54,627 bases of DNA from a virus: the IMG/VR virus record IMGVR_UViG_3300027741_000082, positions 1 through 54,627 of that record; one strand, 5' to 3'. A program made the position numbers and the translations under genes. This document shows, one piece after another, positions 40,652 through 49,220 of this stretch. The notes below the pieces were generated by a model. The model ran no database searches. It was not told where the DNA came from and worked only from the letters and a program-made list of their open reading frames with translations. The first letter of the stretch is position 1; each line of letters starts with the position of its first letter.

Positions 40652-41464
40652 ATGAGCAAGTCAACCGCAGTTGCCACTAAGGCCCCCACCTCTGTCGCAC
40701 TCACACTGGCAGACATGGACCTTGAGTCCTTTGCCAACATGGGCATGGAGGAAATGACAGCGGACGATCTTTCCGTTCCGTACCTCCGCATCCTTGCACA
40801 GTTGTCACCACAGGTGAACAAGCGCGATGGTGCATATGTGCAGGGTGCTGAAGCGGGCATGATCTTCAACACTGTGTCCAACGAAGTCTACGACGGTGAG
40901 GAGGGCATCCTTGTTGTTCCGTGCTACTACAACCGCCGTCTGGTTGAGTGGAAGCCCCGTGCTTCCGGTGGTGGGTTGGTCGCCAGCTATGACGGCAACC
41001 ACTACATCAAGGACACCACGCAGAAGAACGACCGCTACGAGGACGTGCTTCCGAACGGTAATATCCTGAGCGACACCGCCCAGTTCTTTGTCCTGCTGGT
41101 TCATCCGACGCGGGGTCCTCAGCGTTGCCTGATCACCATGACCAGCACCCAGCTGAAGAAAGCAAAGACTTGGAATACTACCCTTCAAAACATGAAGGCT
41201 ATGGGGGAGAAAGGTATGTATACCCTTCCGTCCTTTGCCAGCATCTTCCGTCTTCGCTCCGTCGAAGAGCGCAACGATAAGGGATCGTGGTTTGGTTGGT
41301 CCATTTCGCATGAGCGTTTCGTTGACTGGAAGGGCCAAGACATTCACCTGTTTGCGATGGGTCGTGACTTTGCGGTGTCCGTCCGTGCGGGTGACGTGAA
41401 GGTTAAGGATGAGCATGAGGATGGCTCTGCTCGCAATATCGATGCGTCCGAAGACATTATGTAA
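40652..41464 (+). CDS. conserved replication-block protein, unknown function
   Basis: A 270-residue protein starting MSKSTAVATKAPTSV, preferred over 40604 because it has its own AAGG site and no overlap with the coiled-coil gene. LSVPYLRILAQLSPQVNKRDGAYVQGAEAGMIFNTVSNEVYDGEEGILVVPCYY, beta strands and a C-terminal acidic tail suggest an OB-fold-like or ssDNA-associated protein. This reading is inference. A strong terminator follows. Confidence 0.65.
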   Translation: MSKSTAVATKAPTSVALTLADMDLESFANMGMEEMTADDLSVPYLRILAQLSPQVNKRDGAYVQGAEAGMIFNTVSNEVYDGEEGILVVPCYYNRRLVEWKPRASGGGLVASYDGNHYIKDTTQKNDRYEDVLPNGNILSDTAQFFVLLVHPTRGPQRCLITMTSTQLKKAKTWNTTLQNMKAMGEKGMYTLPSFASIFRLRSVEERNDKGSWFGWSISHERFVDWKGQDIHLFAMGRDFAVSVRAGDVKVKDEHEDGSARNIDASEDIM

Positions 41465-41485
41465 TCGCCCATTGATCTGAAATAC

Positions 41486-41519
41486 GGAGAGCTGGAACAG
41501 CAATTTCAGCTCTCCTTTT
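41486..41519 (+). terminator. rho-independent terminator inside the replication block
   Basis: GGAGAGCTG (41486-41494) pairs perfectly with CAGCTCTCC (41507-41515), then TTTT. It separates the three upstream genes from the primase, so their levels may differ. Confidence 0.85.
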
Positions 41520-41534
41520 GTCGGAGTAGAAAGT

Positions 41535-43061
41535 ATGGGCGTTGCAGAAAGATTTTTTGAACTGTTTGCTGGGAACGATAGAGCCCACGGCACGTTCAAT
41601 GTACAGAACAACAGAGCCACTGACGGTAAGAAGACGGGACAGGCGCGAGTGTTACGCGAACCTCCGTCCGTTGACCTTTGGCAAAAGCATTTAGATGGCG
41701 CGAGCGGGTTGGGTATCATCCCCATCAAGGACACCAACACGTGTCACTGGGGCGCAATCGATATCGACACGTACAATCTTGATCACTCGGCCCTGATCAA
41801 ACAGGTCCTGAAGCATAAGCTTCCGGGGGTTGTCTGCCGCAGCAAGTCTGGCGGTGCACACTTGTTCTTTTTCCTGACGGAAGAGGTTCCGGCCTCTGAG
41901 CTACAGCCCAAGCTCGTCAGCCTTGCTGCCCTCTTGGGATTTGCTGGGTCCGAAGTTTTCCCCAAGCAGCAGCAGATCCTTGCTGATCGCGGGGACACGG
42001 GCAACTTCTTGAACATGCCATACTTCTCCGGTAGCCTGACCACACGGTACGGTTACAACAATGATGGAGAGACGCTTGGTCCAGAAGAGTTCCTCGACTT
42101 TGCCGAAGGTAGGAAGGTAACCCCAGATGCCTTCCTTGGAATCGAAACTAGCCATAAAAAAGCTGAAGAAATCCTCCCGAAAGGACCGCCCTGCCTCCAG
42201 CACTTGGCGGCACAAGGCTTTGGCGAAGGGGGCCGCAATAACGCCCTCTTCAACCTTGGGGTCTATGCGAGGATGTCCAACCCAGACAATTGGCAGAAGG
42301 TAATTGAGGAGTACAACCAAAAGTTTATGAAGCCACCCTTGGGTAATAAAGAGGTGGAAACAATTACCCAACAGCTGGAGCGCAAAGAATATTTCTACAA
42401 GTGCGATGACCAGCCAATCGCCAGCTTCTGTAACAAGGAGCTGTGCATCACCCGCAAGTTTGGTATTGGTCCGGGACAGAAATCAAATGACCTCGGGTCT
42501 TTGACCAAGATCAACGGTGACCCACCCATCTGGATCTTGGATGTCGATGGGCAGCGGGTGGAGTTAAGCACCGATTCGCTCGTGTCGCAGATGCAGTTCC
42601 AGAAGGACTGCCTATCGCAGATTAACCTGTTCCCTAAAACGATGAGCACCAAAGCATGGCAGGGCCGGATGCAAGTCCTCCTTTCACAGCTGACCATCGT
42701 CGAGGTTCCACCGGAAGCTACCCGCAAGGGCGAGTTCGAAGACCACCTGACCAGCTTCTGTTGCGACCGTGCCCGTGGGACAGATAGAGAAGACGTGCTG
42801 CAAGGCATCTCTGTTTGGTCCGAGGGTAGGGTATTCTTCCAAGTGAAAGACCTGAAGCGATACCTGACAAACAACCAGTTCAACCACTACAGCGCAGTGC
42901 ACATTGGTCTACGGTTACGTGAGTTCGGAGCGGACAAAATGTTTTGGAACGTCAAAGGAAAGGGCGTTCATGTGTGGGGGATCAGGCAAGACTTCTTCTC
43001 CCACTTCGCTCCGGTGTCCTTGGACCTTCCCCCAATCCATGTCGAGAAAGATATCATGTGA
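41535..43061 (+). CDS. primase of the archaeo-eukaryotic (TOTE-like) type
   Basis: A 508-residue protein from ATG 41535 (GGAG eight bases upstream). GAIDIDTYN (catalytic D.D), CRSKSGGAHLFFFL and EVFPKQQ follow the AEP primase order of TOTE-type enzymes. RNNALFNLGVYARM and the CDDQPIASFCNKELCITRKFGIG cluster resemble a PriCT domain with three or four cysteines. It makes primers for the polymerase at 44693. The stop overlaps the UvrD start by one base. Confidence 0.8.
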   Translation: MGVAERFFELFAGNDRAHGTFNVQNNRATDGKKTGQARVLREPPSVDLWQKHLDGASGLGIIPIKDTNTCHWGAIDIDTYNLDHSALIKQVLKHKLPGVVCRSKSGGAHLFFFLTEEVPASELQPKLVSLAALLGFAGSEVFPKQQQILADRGDTGNFLNMPYFSGSLTTRYGYNNDGETLGPEEFLDFAEGRKVTPDAFLGIETSHKKAEEILPKGPPCLQHLAAQGFGEGGRNNALFNLGVYARMSNPDNWQKVIEEYNQKFMKPPLGNKEVETITQQLERKEYFYKCDDQPIASFCNKELCITRKFGIGPGQKSNDLGSLTKINGDPPIWILDVDGQRVELSTDSLVSQMQFQKDCLSQINLFPKTMSTKAWQGRMQVLLSQLTIVEVPPEATRKGEFEDHLTSFCCDRARGTDREDVLQGISVWSEGRVFFQVKDLKRYLTNNQFNHYSAVHIGLRLREFGADKMFWNVKGKGVHVWGIRQDFFSHFAPVSLDLPPIHVEKDIM

Positions 43062-44572
43062 TGCATATTATTTTGGGCCCTCCCGGAACGGGAAAAACAA
43101 CACGACTACTGACCCTTGTTGAAGAGAGCTTGGCTAAAGGCGTTGCTCCGGACAAGATTGGGTACTTCTCTTTCACACGGCGGGCTGCACAGGAAGCAGT
43201 CCTTCGTGCGACGGTTAAGTTCCGGAAGTCATATCGGGATCTCCTTTACTTCCGTACGCTGCATAGCCTTGCCCTGCTCCGCACGGGGATCAAGAAGCAG
43301 AAGATCATGAGCTACGATCACTACATGGACTGTGCCAAGTGGTTGAGCATCGACCCATTCTCGGAGCTTACCATGCTGGAGGAGGGGCCGTATCAAGATT
43401 TTGGTTTCCGCGACAAGTTCCTTGGTATCATCAACATGGCGCGGATTACCCGCACACCCCTGTACGATATCTACAAGTACTCCTCCGTGCCCAATACCAC
43501 GGACTGGAGCAAGGTGGATTATGTCAACCGAGGGTTGACACAGTACAAGAAGTCACACGGTCTATACGACTTCACGGATCTGCTCGAAGAGTTCATTACC
43601 TATGACCTTTCCCCTGAGTTTGATGTCGTGTTCATCGACGAGGCGCAGGACCTATCGCCAATCCAGTGGGAGATGGTGCACCAGATAGCCCGCAAGAGCG
43701 GTCAGGTTTACGTGGCTGGCGATGATGATCAGGCAATCTATCGGTGGGCCGGAGCGGATGTCGATCAGTTCATTCGGCTTGGCGGTTCCGTCGAGGTCCT
43801 CGGTCAGAGCTACCGCATCCCCCGCACTCATCACGCCATGAGCCAGAAGGTGATCCAAGGTGTGCATCACCGACGCATTAAGGAGTTCAAGCCTCGTGAT
43901 GAAGAGGGCTTGGTTGCGTGGCACTGGTCAGAGGAAGAAGTCAATCTAGACAAGGACGATTGGTTGCTGCTGTCCCGCACCAAGAAAGGGGCACGTCAGT
44001 TGGAGCAAAGCGTCCGACAGCGGGGTCTGTTCTACTCATACAACAACAGCCGTGATGTGAACCACTCCGCACTGGATGCGATCCGTGTGTGGGAAGATCT
44101 GCGTAGTGGCAAAGCCTTCACTGCAAAAGATGTCCGCATGGTTTACCGTTTCATGATGCTGAACGAACAGGTAATGCGGGGGCATAAAACATTACCCTCC
44201 GTGGACGAGGAGAAACTCCTGACCCTGCAAGAGTTGAGAGAGCATCATGGCCTAATGACTGACGAGCCATGGGAAGATGCGCTCTCGGTAATTCCGGATG
44301 AGGAGGCTCGGTACTACAAGGCTTGCATCCGGCGGGGCGAAGACTTCACCAAGCCCCCGCGCATCCGCATCTCAACCATACATACTGCGAAGGGGGCCGA
44401 GGCAACCAACGTAATCCTGATGACAGACGTCCCAAAGAAGTCTAATAATACAATGGCAAACAGTTTGCATACGGACGATGACGAGCTCCGTGTGTTCTAT
44501 GTCGGTCTAACGCGGGCCAAGAAAGAGCTGCACTTGATCCACCCGCAGAAGAATGGGAAGCGTATCATATGA
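43061..44572 (+). CDS. UvrD/Rep-family helicase
   Basis: A 503-residue superfamily 1 helicase from ATG 43061. Motifs: GPPGTGKTT (6-14), FIDEAQD (about 191), AGDDDQAIYRWAGAD (III), STIHTAKGAE (about 437) and FYVGLTRAKKEL (VI). It unwinds the duplex 3' to 5' for replication or repair. The start at 42944 would overlap the primase by 118 bases and is rejected. Ends overlapping the next small gene (ATGA). Confidence 0.85.
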   Translation: MHIILGPPGTGKTTRLLTLVEESLAKGVAPDKIGYFSFTRRAAQEAVLRATVKFRKSYRDLLYFRTLHSLALLRTGIKKQKIMSYDHYMDCAKWLSIDPFSELTMLEEGPYQDFGFRDKFLGIINMARITRTPLYDIYKYSSVPNTTDWSKVDYVNRGLTQYKKSHGLYDFTDLLEEFITYDLSPEFDVVFIDEAQDLSPIQWEMVHQIARKSGQVYVAGDDDQAIYRWAGADVDQFIRLGGSVEVLGQSYRIPRTHHAMSQKVIQGVHHRRIKEFKPRDEEGLVAWHWSEEEVNLDKDDWLLLSRTKKGARQLEQSVRQRGLFYSYNNSRDVNHSALDAIRVWEDLRSGKAFTAKDVRMVYRFMMLNEQVMRGHKTLPSVDEEKLLTLQELREHHGLMTDEPWEDALSVIPDEEARYYKACIRRGEDFTKPPRIRISTIHTAKGAEATNVILMTDVPKKSNNTMANSLHTDDDELRVFYVGLTRAKKELHLIHPQKNGKRII

Positions 44573-44784
44573 ACATGGACCGAGAGATCCTTGCCGTGTG
44601 TGAGTGCGGCAAGGAAGAAAAAGTTTTGACACTGAGAAAAGTCAAAAGCTACTGGCCCATTTGTGCATGCCGTTTAGCGATGAGGATTAAGAATGTCGAC
44701 TCCGTATCAGTACGAGCACAAGACCGAATGGGTGATGCCGGACAGCTACCCGAATTTATCCGACGCTCACGAGATAGCGATTGA
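44569..44784 (+). CDS. small CxC...CxC protein overlapping the polymerase start
   Basis: A 71-residue protein starting MNMDREILAVCECGKEEKV, with C11, C13, C32 and C34 (CEC ... CAC) as a possible zinc site. Its start overlaps the UvrD stop by four bases. Its last 31 codons lie in another frame over the start of the polymerase (44693). The cysteine spacing and coupling argue for a real protein, but the overlap lowers confidence. Confidence 0.5.
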   Translation: MNMDREILAVCECGKEEKVLTLRKVKSYWPICACRLAMRIKNVDSVSVRAQDRMGDAGQLPEFIRRSRDSD

Positions 44785-46600
44785 CCTTGAAACCTACGAC
44801 CCTGACCTGAAGAGCAAGGGCAGCGGTTGGCCTATCAAGAACGGGCACGTTATCGGTATCGCCGTAGCGGTGCGCGGGGCTGAGTGGTACTTCCCCATCC
44901 GCCATGAGAACGGACCAAACCTTGATGTGAAGGCTACCCTTCGCTGGGTCAAGTCCATCTGTAACCTAGCAGATTGTACATACATATTTCATAATGCAAT
45001 GTACGACGTGGGTTGGTTGCGGGCTGAGGGCGTCGAGGTAGCGGGCCGCATCGTCGATACGATGGTTTCTGCTCCGCTTCTGGACGAGAACCGTTTCAGC
45101 TATGCGCTGAACTCGCTTGGTCGGGACTATCTCAATGAGACCAAGGACGAACGGGATCTGCGTGAGGCGGCACTGTCCATGGGGATCGACCCCAAGGCAG
45201 AGATGTACAAGTTGCCAGCGCACTTCGTCGGTCGGTATGCCGAGCAGGATGCGGCACTGACCCTGCGCTTGTGGCATCACCTCTACGGTCTGCTTGTGAA
45301 GGATGACCTCCTGTCAATCTTCGATCTGGAGATGCGCGTGTTCCGCGTGATCTTCGAGATGCGTAGCCGTGGGGTGCGCGTCGATCTGGAGAAGGCTGAC
45401 GGTGTGAAGCAGAAGCTTCTTGCCGAGGAGAACGCCCTGCTGTCCAAGATCAAGAAGACTTCTGGTGTTGAGGTCTCTGTCTGGGCAGCAGCCAGTGTGG
45501 CGAAAGCTTTTGATGCGGCTGGCCTTGAGTATCCACGCACTGCGGCAACCGGAGCCCCGAGCTTCACAAAGAATTTCCTGTCAAACCACAAGGCCGATCT
45601 GCCCAAGATGATTGTGAAGGCTCGTGAACTGAACAAGGCCCGCACCACCTTCATTGATTCGATCACCAAGCATGAGAGCAACGGTCGGATCTACGCTGAC
45701 ATCCACCAGCTGCGGAGCGACGAGGGCGGCACGATCACGGGTCGGTTCAGCTATTCGAACCCCAACCTTCAGCAGCTGCCAGCTCGCGATGAGTACATTG
45801 GCCCACTGATTCGCGGCCTGTTTCTTCCGGAAGAGGGCAACCTCTGGGGGTCCTTCGACTATTCCTCACAGGAACCACGGATCGTCGTGCACTATGCGGC
45901 GGCAGTGAAACTCCCGAAAGCTGATGACTTTGTCGATGAGTACCACAGGGACCCACGGTCTGACTTTCACCAGATTGCTGCCGATATTGTAGGTGTTCCT
46001 CGTAAGCAAGCAAAAACCATCAACCTAGGCCTGTTTTACGGGATGGGCGTGAACAAGCTAGCGGAGCAGCTGGGTTTGGATCTTGAGAGTGCGAAGGATT
46101 TGTTTGCCGTCTACCACAAAGAAGTTCCATTCGTGAAGCAGCTGTCCACCTACGCGAGCGGAGTGGCGGAAGAGAAGGGTCGTATCCGTACCCTGCTTGG
46201 TCGCGTCGGTCGGTTTGACAAGTGGGAGCCGACGGCGTTTGGTTCCAACAAACCTCTGCCCTTTGACGAAGCCGTAAAAGAATACGGTGGCCCCCGCAAT
46301 ATCAAGCGGGCGTTCACGTACAAGACCCTGAACAAACTGATCCAAGGGTCGGCGGCAGACCAGACGAAGAAGGCGATGGTTGACCTGTACGAGAACGGCA
46401 TCTTGCCAATGGTTCAGATCCACGATGAACTGGCGGTGTCGGTGGACAGTCCGGAGATGGCGCACAAGGTGATTGCCATCATGGAGAACTGCGTTCAGTT
46501 GGCAGTCCCGTCGGTTGTCGATGCAGAGGTGGGGCCTTCATGGGGTGAGGCCACCCACTCGCTTGGAGAGGATGGCCTCTTTTGGGGGGTCAAGAAGTAG
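44693..46600 (+). CDS. DNA polymerase, family A with 3'-5' exonuclease
   Basis: A 635-residue polymerase. Exonuclease: IAIDLETYD (about 28-36), HNAMYDVGWL (II). Polymerase: motif A FDYSSQEPRIVVHYA (about 388), motif B RKQAKTINLGLFYGMG (about 437), motif C QIHDELAVSV (about 576). It has no 5'-3' exonuclease, as in T7. The start follows GAGGATTAAG. It replicates the genome. The 3' end overlaps the convergent winged-helix gene by 11 bases. Confidence 0.92.
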   Translation: MSTPYQYEHKTEWVMPDSYPNLSDAHEIAIDLETYDPDLKSKGSGWPIKNGHVIGIAVAVRGAEWYFPIRHENGPNLDVKATLRWVKSICNLADCTYIFHNAMYDVGWLRAEGVEVAGRIVDTMVSAPLLDENRFSYALNSLGRDYLNETKDERDLREAALSMGIDPKAEMYKLPAHFVGRYAEQDAALTLRLWHHLYGLLVKDDLLSIFDLEMRVFRVIFEMRSRGVRVDLEKADGVKQKLLAEENALLSKIKKTSGVEVSVWAAASVAKAFDAAGLEYPRTAATGAPSFTKNFLSNHKADLPKMIVKARELNKARTTFIDSITKHESNGRIYADIHQLRSDEGGTITGRFSYSNPNLQQLPARDEYIGPLIRGLFLPEEGNLWGSFDYSSQEPRIVVHYAAAVKLPKADDFVDEYHRDPRSDFHQIAADIVGVPRKQAKTINLGLFYGMGVNKLAEQLGLDLESAKDLFAVYHKEVPFVKQLSTYASGVAEEKGRIRTLLGRVGRFDKWEPTAFGSNKPLPFDEAVKEYGGPRNIKRAFTYKTLNKLIQGSAADQTKKAMVDLYENGILPMVQIHDELAVSVDSPEMAHKVIAIMENCVQLAVPSVVDAEVGPSWGEATHSLGEDGLFWGVKK

Positions 46601-46904
46601 GCTCTTCTTCAGAGGCTCTTCGAATCATTGCCTTCAGCAAGGCCTTGTCGGAGGGGGGCATGTAGTACCCCTCTCCGTAGCGACTGTGAATGTGAAACCC
46701 CTTGGTTGCCAGCACGTGGCGCAGACGGTAGACCGCCATACGAACCGTTGATTTTGAGTGCTGGATGCGCGGGTTGTAATCCACAATAGCCTGATAGAGT
46801 TCGTCCTTGGTCACCTCCTGCTTGAGCAAGAGCAGTTCGAGGAGCATCGACAGCTGTGCTGAAAGGTTCAATCCAGTTTTAATCTCCTTCAGTAATGCGT
46901 TCAT
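46590..46904 (-). CDS. winged-helix DNA-binding regulator
   Basis: A 104-residue protein with AAAAGGA before the ATG. KDELYQAIVDYNPRIQHSKSTVRMAVYRLRHVLATKGFHIHSRYGEGYYM fits the wing and recognition helix of an OmpR-type effector domain without a receiver. It is a good candidate for the regulator of the TTGACANTGTCAA sites. In its own upstream region the half-sites TTGACA (46947-46952) and TGTCA (46965-46969) flank a 12-base gap. It is the last gene of the left-facing early operon. Confidence 0.7.
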   Translation of the reverse strand: MNALLKEIKTGLNLSAQLSMLLELLLLKQEVTKDELYQAIVDYNPRIQHSKSTVRMAVYRLRHVLATKGFHIHSRYGEGYYMPPSDKALLKAMIRRASEEEPTS

Positions 46905-47052
46905 GTCATAGGTCCTTTTATTGTTATGCGTGTAAAGCAGTTACTCTTGACACCCATTTTTAATTGTCACAGCAGTGTAAAAATATATCACATTTCCATG
47001 GGCTAATGCAAAGCCATCTCTGGAATAGACATGGTTCAACACGCGGGGCATC

Positions 47053-47469
47053 CTACTTCTTCGCCTTCTCTTCAACTGTAGGTACATCTTGTACAGGTGA
47101 ACCATAGAGCGTCTCCCTCAGATCGTGTTCTACTTGGGCCAGCACCACGTCGCGCATGTCCGAGCTCAAGGCTCCTCCGTCCTTTGCCATTGCAAGCTGT
47201 GCTGCAAAAGAGTCGTAAGCAATCGAGTCGATCCATGAGTCGGTATTGTTGGGGTCAAACGACAGGCGACTTTGTTTGACGCAGGATAGAATGACCACGA
47301 TGTCGTAAGCCGTGATGGTTTTGTTCAGGCGAATTGCCGCAAGTGCCGCCGCTCGTGTTGCCATTGGGTACATAGGTCCATATTGTTTGCCGCGTTCCTC
47401 GGTGATAGAAAGAGCCTTGCTCAAGATATCTTGATACCTCATAACTTCTTCTCCCAACTTATTGCTCAT
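47053..47469 (-). CDS. DUF6378-like small protein
   Basis: A 138-residue protein. ILSKALSITEERGKQYGPM and the DIVVILSCVKQSRLSFDPNNTDSWIDSIAYDSFAAQL block follow the widespread phage DUF6378 pattern, where early helices carry ERG.YG and the end has DS..D...Y. The start overlaps the preceding stop by four bases. Unknown function, likely nucleotide or host-related because it sits among early genes. Confidence 0.65.
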   Translation of the reverse strand: MSNKLGEEVMRYQDILSKALSITEERGKQYGPMYPMATRAAALAAIRLNKTITAYDIVVILSCVKQSRLSFDPNNTDSWIDSIAYDSFAAQLAMAKDGGALSSDMRDVVLAQVEHDLRETLYGSPVQDVPTVEEKAKK

Positions 47470-47789
47470 GCGTTACCAGCGGTTTTAAAATTCTCGGATA
47501 CAATTTCCATCGAACAATTGTACCCCTCTTTGCAGATGACGAGGAACTCCTCTAAGGGAATGCTGCTTTCCACAGCCAGATTGCAGATGTGGTACAGCAT
47601 GTTTAGCGCAAGGTACTCCCGACAAACATCGGCATCGTAGTCCCTCTCTTGTGCTACGTCGTAGAAAGCCCCAGTGATAGAGGCGTAGGCAAAGCTAGAT
47701 GCTGCCTTCCATGCTGCCTCATCCGGAAGGATGAGGCTCAATGCCTTGGCCCGTTCTTTTGCATTTACGGTGGATAAAAAATCAACCAT
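47466..47789 (-). CDS. hypothetical helical early protein
   Basis: A 107-residue all-helical protein starting MVDFLSTVNAKERAKALSL. GGAGAAAG lies before the ATG. It contains three cysteines and a DYDADVCREYLALNMLYHICNL stretch but no known motif. It overlaps the GcrA homologue stop by eight bases and the next gene by four, so all three are co-translated. Confidence 0.6.
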   Translation of the reverse strand: MVDFLSTVNAKERAKALSLILPDEAAWKAASSFAYASITGAFYDVAQERDYDADVCREYLALNMLYHICNLAVESSIPLEEFLVICKEGYNCSMEIVSENFKTAGNA

Positions 47790-48240
47790 CTTCTTTCTCC
47801 AGTTTGCGAGTAAAAACTCTATCGTAATGTGTGGCGCACCAGCTGGTGCAATTGTGGGTAGGCTCTCCGCAAACGATGGGGTTGACCTCTCGGTTCATAA
47901 CCCACCGACATTGATAACGGCTGATGTCAAACAGCCTTGGCTTGTCGTCCATGCCCAGCTTGACCTTAAACAGGTTGGGGCTGTCCTCTATCCTTGGTCT
48001 TGTCCGCTTTACCAAAGGCCGCATGGCGGACAAAGGTGGATGCTTTCTTTCCGGGGTCACCGCCTTGACGGGTCTGGGCACACGGGGTTTACGCTCTGTC
48101 CGGAAGTTCCGGTGGATGAAACCAAGCACAGCATTGCGGGTCTTGTTGATCTCCGCCCCGATCTCCCGAGCGGACTTACCAAGCATCATCCCTGCCTTCA
48201 AGGTTTCTATGTCGTCCTCTGTCCATAAGATGTTCGCCAT
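47782..48240 (-). CDS. gcrA: GcrA-family cell cycle regulator homologue
   Basis: A 152-residue protein starting MANILWTEDDIETLKAGM, the GcrA N-terminus with W, DD and GKSAREIGAEINKTRNAVLGFIHR helix-turn-helix. The C-terminus has CRWVM...CGEPTHNC..WCATHYDRVF, the GcrA-type zinc-like cysteine set. In alphaproteobacteria GcrA binds sigma70 RNA polymerase and activates promoters containing m6A-GANTC. A phage copy could redirect host or phage transcription. It starts overlapping the 48240-48503 stop. The frame to 48282 adds an unlikely tail. Confidence 0.8.
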   Translation of the reverse strand: MANILWTEDDIETLKAGMMLGKSAREIGAEINKTRNAVLGFIHRNFRTERKPRVPRPVKAVTPERKHPPLSAMRPLVKRTRPRIEDSPNLFKVKLGMDDKPRLFDISRYQCRWVMNREVNPIVCGEPTHNCTSWCATHYDRVFTRKLEKEDG

Positions 48241-48503
48241 TACTCTAGGTGCTCCGGAATCTTTACTTGGTCCTGTGCCCACTTGATGTAGCCGCTATTG
48301 ATGGCGTCAAGTGCTTCAGTCAGCAGGGCCTCCAGCTCCTTCATAGACTTTGCCTTTGCTTGAAAGGTCTCGGTGTCGTAGCCCCACATGTGGTTGTTGC
48401 AGTAGTGTGCAAACCTTATTTCATATGTTGTTTCTTCTCCGTTTCCTCTGCGAAACAAGTGAAGCTTCTTTTCATGTACGTCATTGATATTAATGTACCG
48501 CAT
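48240..48503 (-). CDS. hypothetical early protein
   Basis: An 87-residue soluble protein starting MRYININDVHEKKLHLF, with AAGGAG ten bases upstream. Aromatic and histidine-rich (FAHYCNNHMWGYDTETFQ), then a helix. No family recognised. It overlaps the lipoprotein gene 48490-48618 at its start and the GcrA gene at its end. Confidence 0.6.
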   Translation of the reverse strand: MRYININDVHEKKLHLFRRGNGEETTYEIRFAHYCNNHMWGYDTETFQAKAKSMKELEALLTEALDAINSGYIKWAQDQVKIPEHLE

Positions 48504-48618
48504 GATTTTGAAACTCCTTTGGACGAGGAGGGGGAAGTGGAGCCCCCTCCTTAACCACAACGGCACAGGCCCCCATCAGGTGAACCACGATCAGCAACAT
48601 GAGGGCCCGCTTTATCAT
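48490..48618 (-). CDS. tiny lipoprotein, Rz1-like candidate
   Basis: A 42-residue protein too short for most gene callers. It has a signal peptide MIKRALMLLIVVHLMGAC ending in a lipobox-like LMGAC, then a short proline-rich tail (APLPPPRPKE). This is the shape of an outer-membrane spanin (Rz1), although no inner partner lies beside it. GGGGAGG precedes the ATG, which overlaps the preceding stop as ATGA; the end overlaps the 48503 start by 14 bases. Confidence 0.6.
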   Translation of the reverse strand: MIKRALMLLIVVHLMGACAVVVKEGAPLPPPRPKEFQNHAVH

Positions 48619-48875
48619 GCCGCCTCCCCTTCGATGATGGTCACAGGAATTTCCGGATCACGTGACCGCAGGAAAATGACGCGGTCGACGATGTCATCGA
48701 TCACCTTTTCCCGAGCGGGTTCAGGCAGTTCCTTTATCAAAGAGAGGAAGAAGGTGTACATGTAACCATGCAGGAATCCTCCCCCATAAAGCATTGGGCG
48801 GGTGTTGCTGTCGTACACACGACGGATTTCGGTTTCGAGGTCCTTCATCAGAAGGTCAAACAGTTGGTTGCTCAT
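48615..48875 (-). CDS. hypothetical helical early protein
   Basis: An 86-residue protein with AAAGGA before ATG 48875. Sequence MSNQLFDLLMKDLETEIRRVYDSN, then a glycine and tyrosine loop and helices with LPEPAREKVIDDIVDRVIFLRSRD. No domain is known. A gap of 68 bases upstream holds TTGACA (minus strand, 48934-48939) with a poor -10, so it might restart transcription weakly. Confidence 0.6.
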   Translation of the reverse strand: MSNQLFDLLMKDLETEIRRVYDSNTRPMLYGGGFLHGYMYTFFLSLIKELPEPAREKVIDDIVDRVIFLRSRDPEIPVTIIEGEAA

Positions 48876-48943
48876 CGCACTTAATCCTTTCTATGTCTAA
48901 GTGGAACTGTAAAGTGTCACTGTTTAGTTACATTGTCAAGCGA

Positions 48944-49219
48944 TTATTTTGGCTGGTCCTTCAACAGGGGAATCCTAAACTTTGTGAGGGGCGGCTTCCA
49001 AGCGTCTGCCTCCCAGAGGTTTTTCTTGTAGTAAGGATCGTTCTGAAACTTCAGTTCGATCCACATCTTCTGATCCTTGTCCGCCTTCAGTATCCTAAAG
49101 CGGATGCCGTGCTTTTGAGCCAGCTTGGTTGTTGCATCTGTCATCGGCACGTAGACATCACCCACATAGGTGTCCATCTCCACGCCAAGGGCTACCAGTT
49201 CCTCATACAGGGTTGGCAT
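48944..49219 (-). CDS. hypothetical early protein
   Basis: A 91-residue protein starting MPTLYEELVALGVEMDTYVGDVYVPMTDATTKL, one base after the preceding TGA, with GGGAG nine bases upstream. It has a beta-alpha-beta look with conserved-looking WIELKFQNDPYYKKNLWEADAWKPP. Function unknown. Confidence 0.6.
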   Translation of the reverse strand: MPTLYEELVALGVEMDTYVGDVYVPMTDATTKLAQKHGIRFRILKADKDQKMWIELKFQNDPYYKKNLWEADAWKPPLTKFRIPLLKDQPK

Positions 49220-49220
49220 A

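Noticed and set aside
40805-41740. 311-codon antisense frame across the terminator and primase start
   Set aside because: It would read through a strong right-facing terminator and opposite two conserved genes.
48906-48939. palindrome-type promoter before 48875
   Set aside because: TTGACA is present but the second half-site is only partial and no -10 box lies at 16-18 bases.
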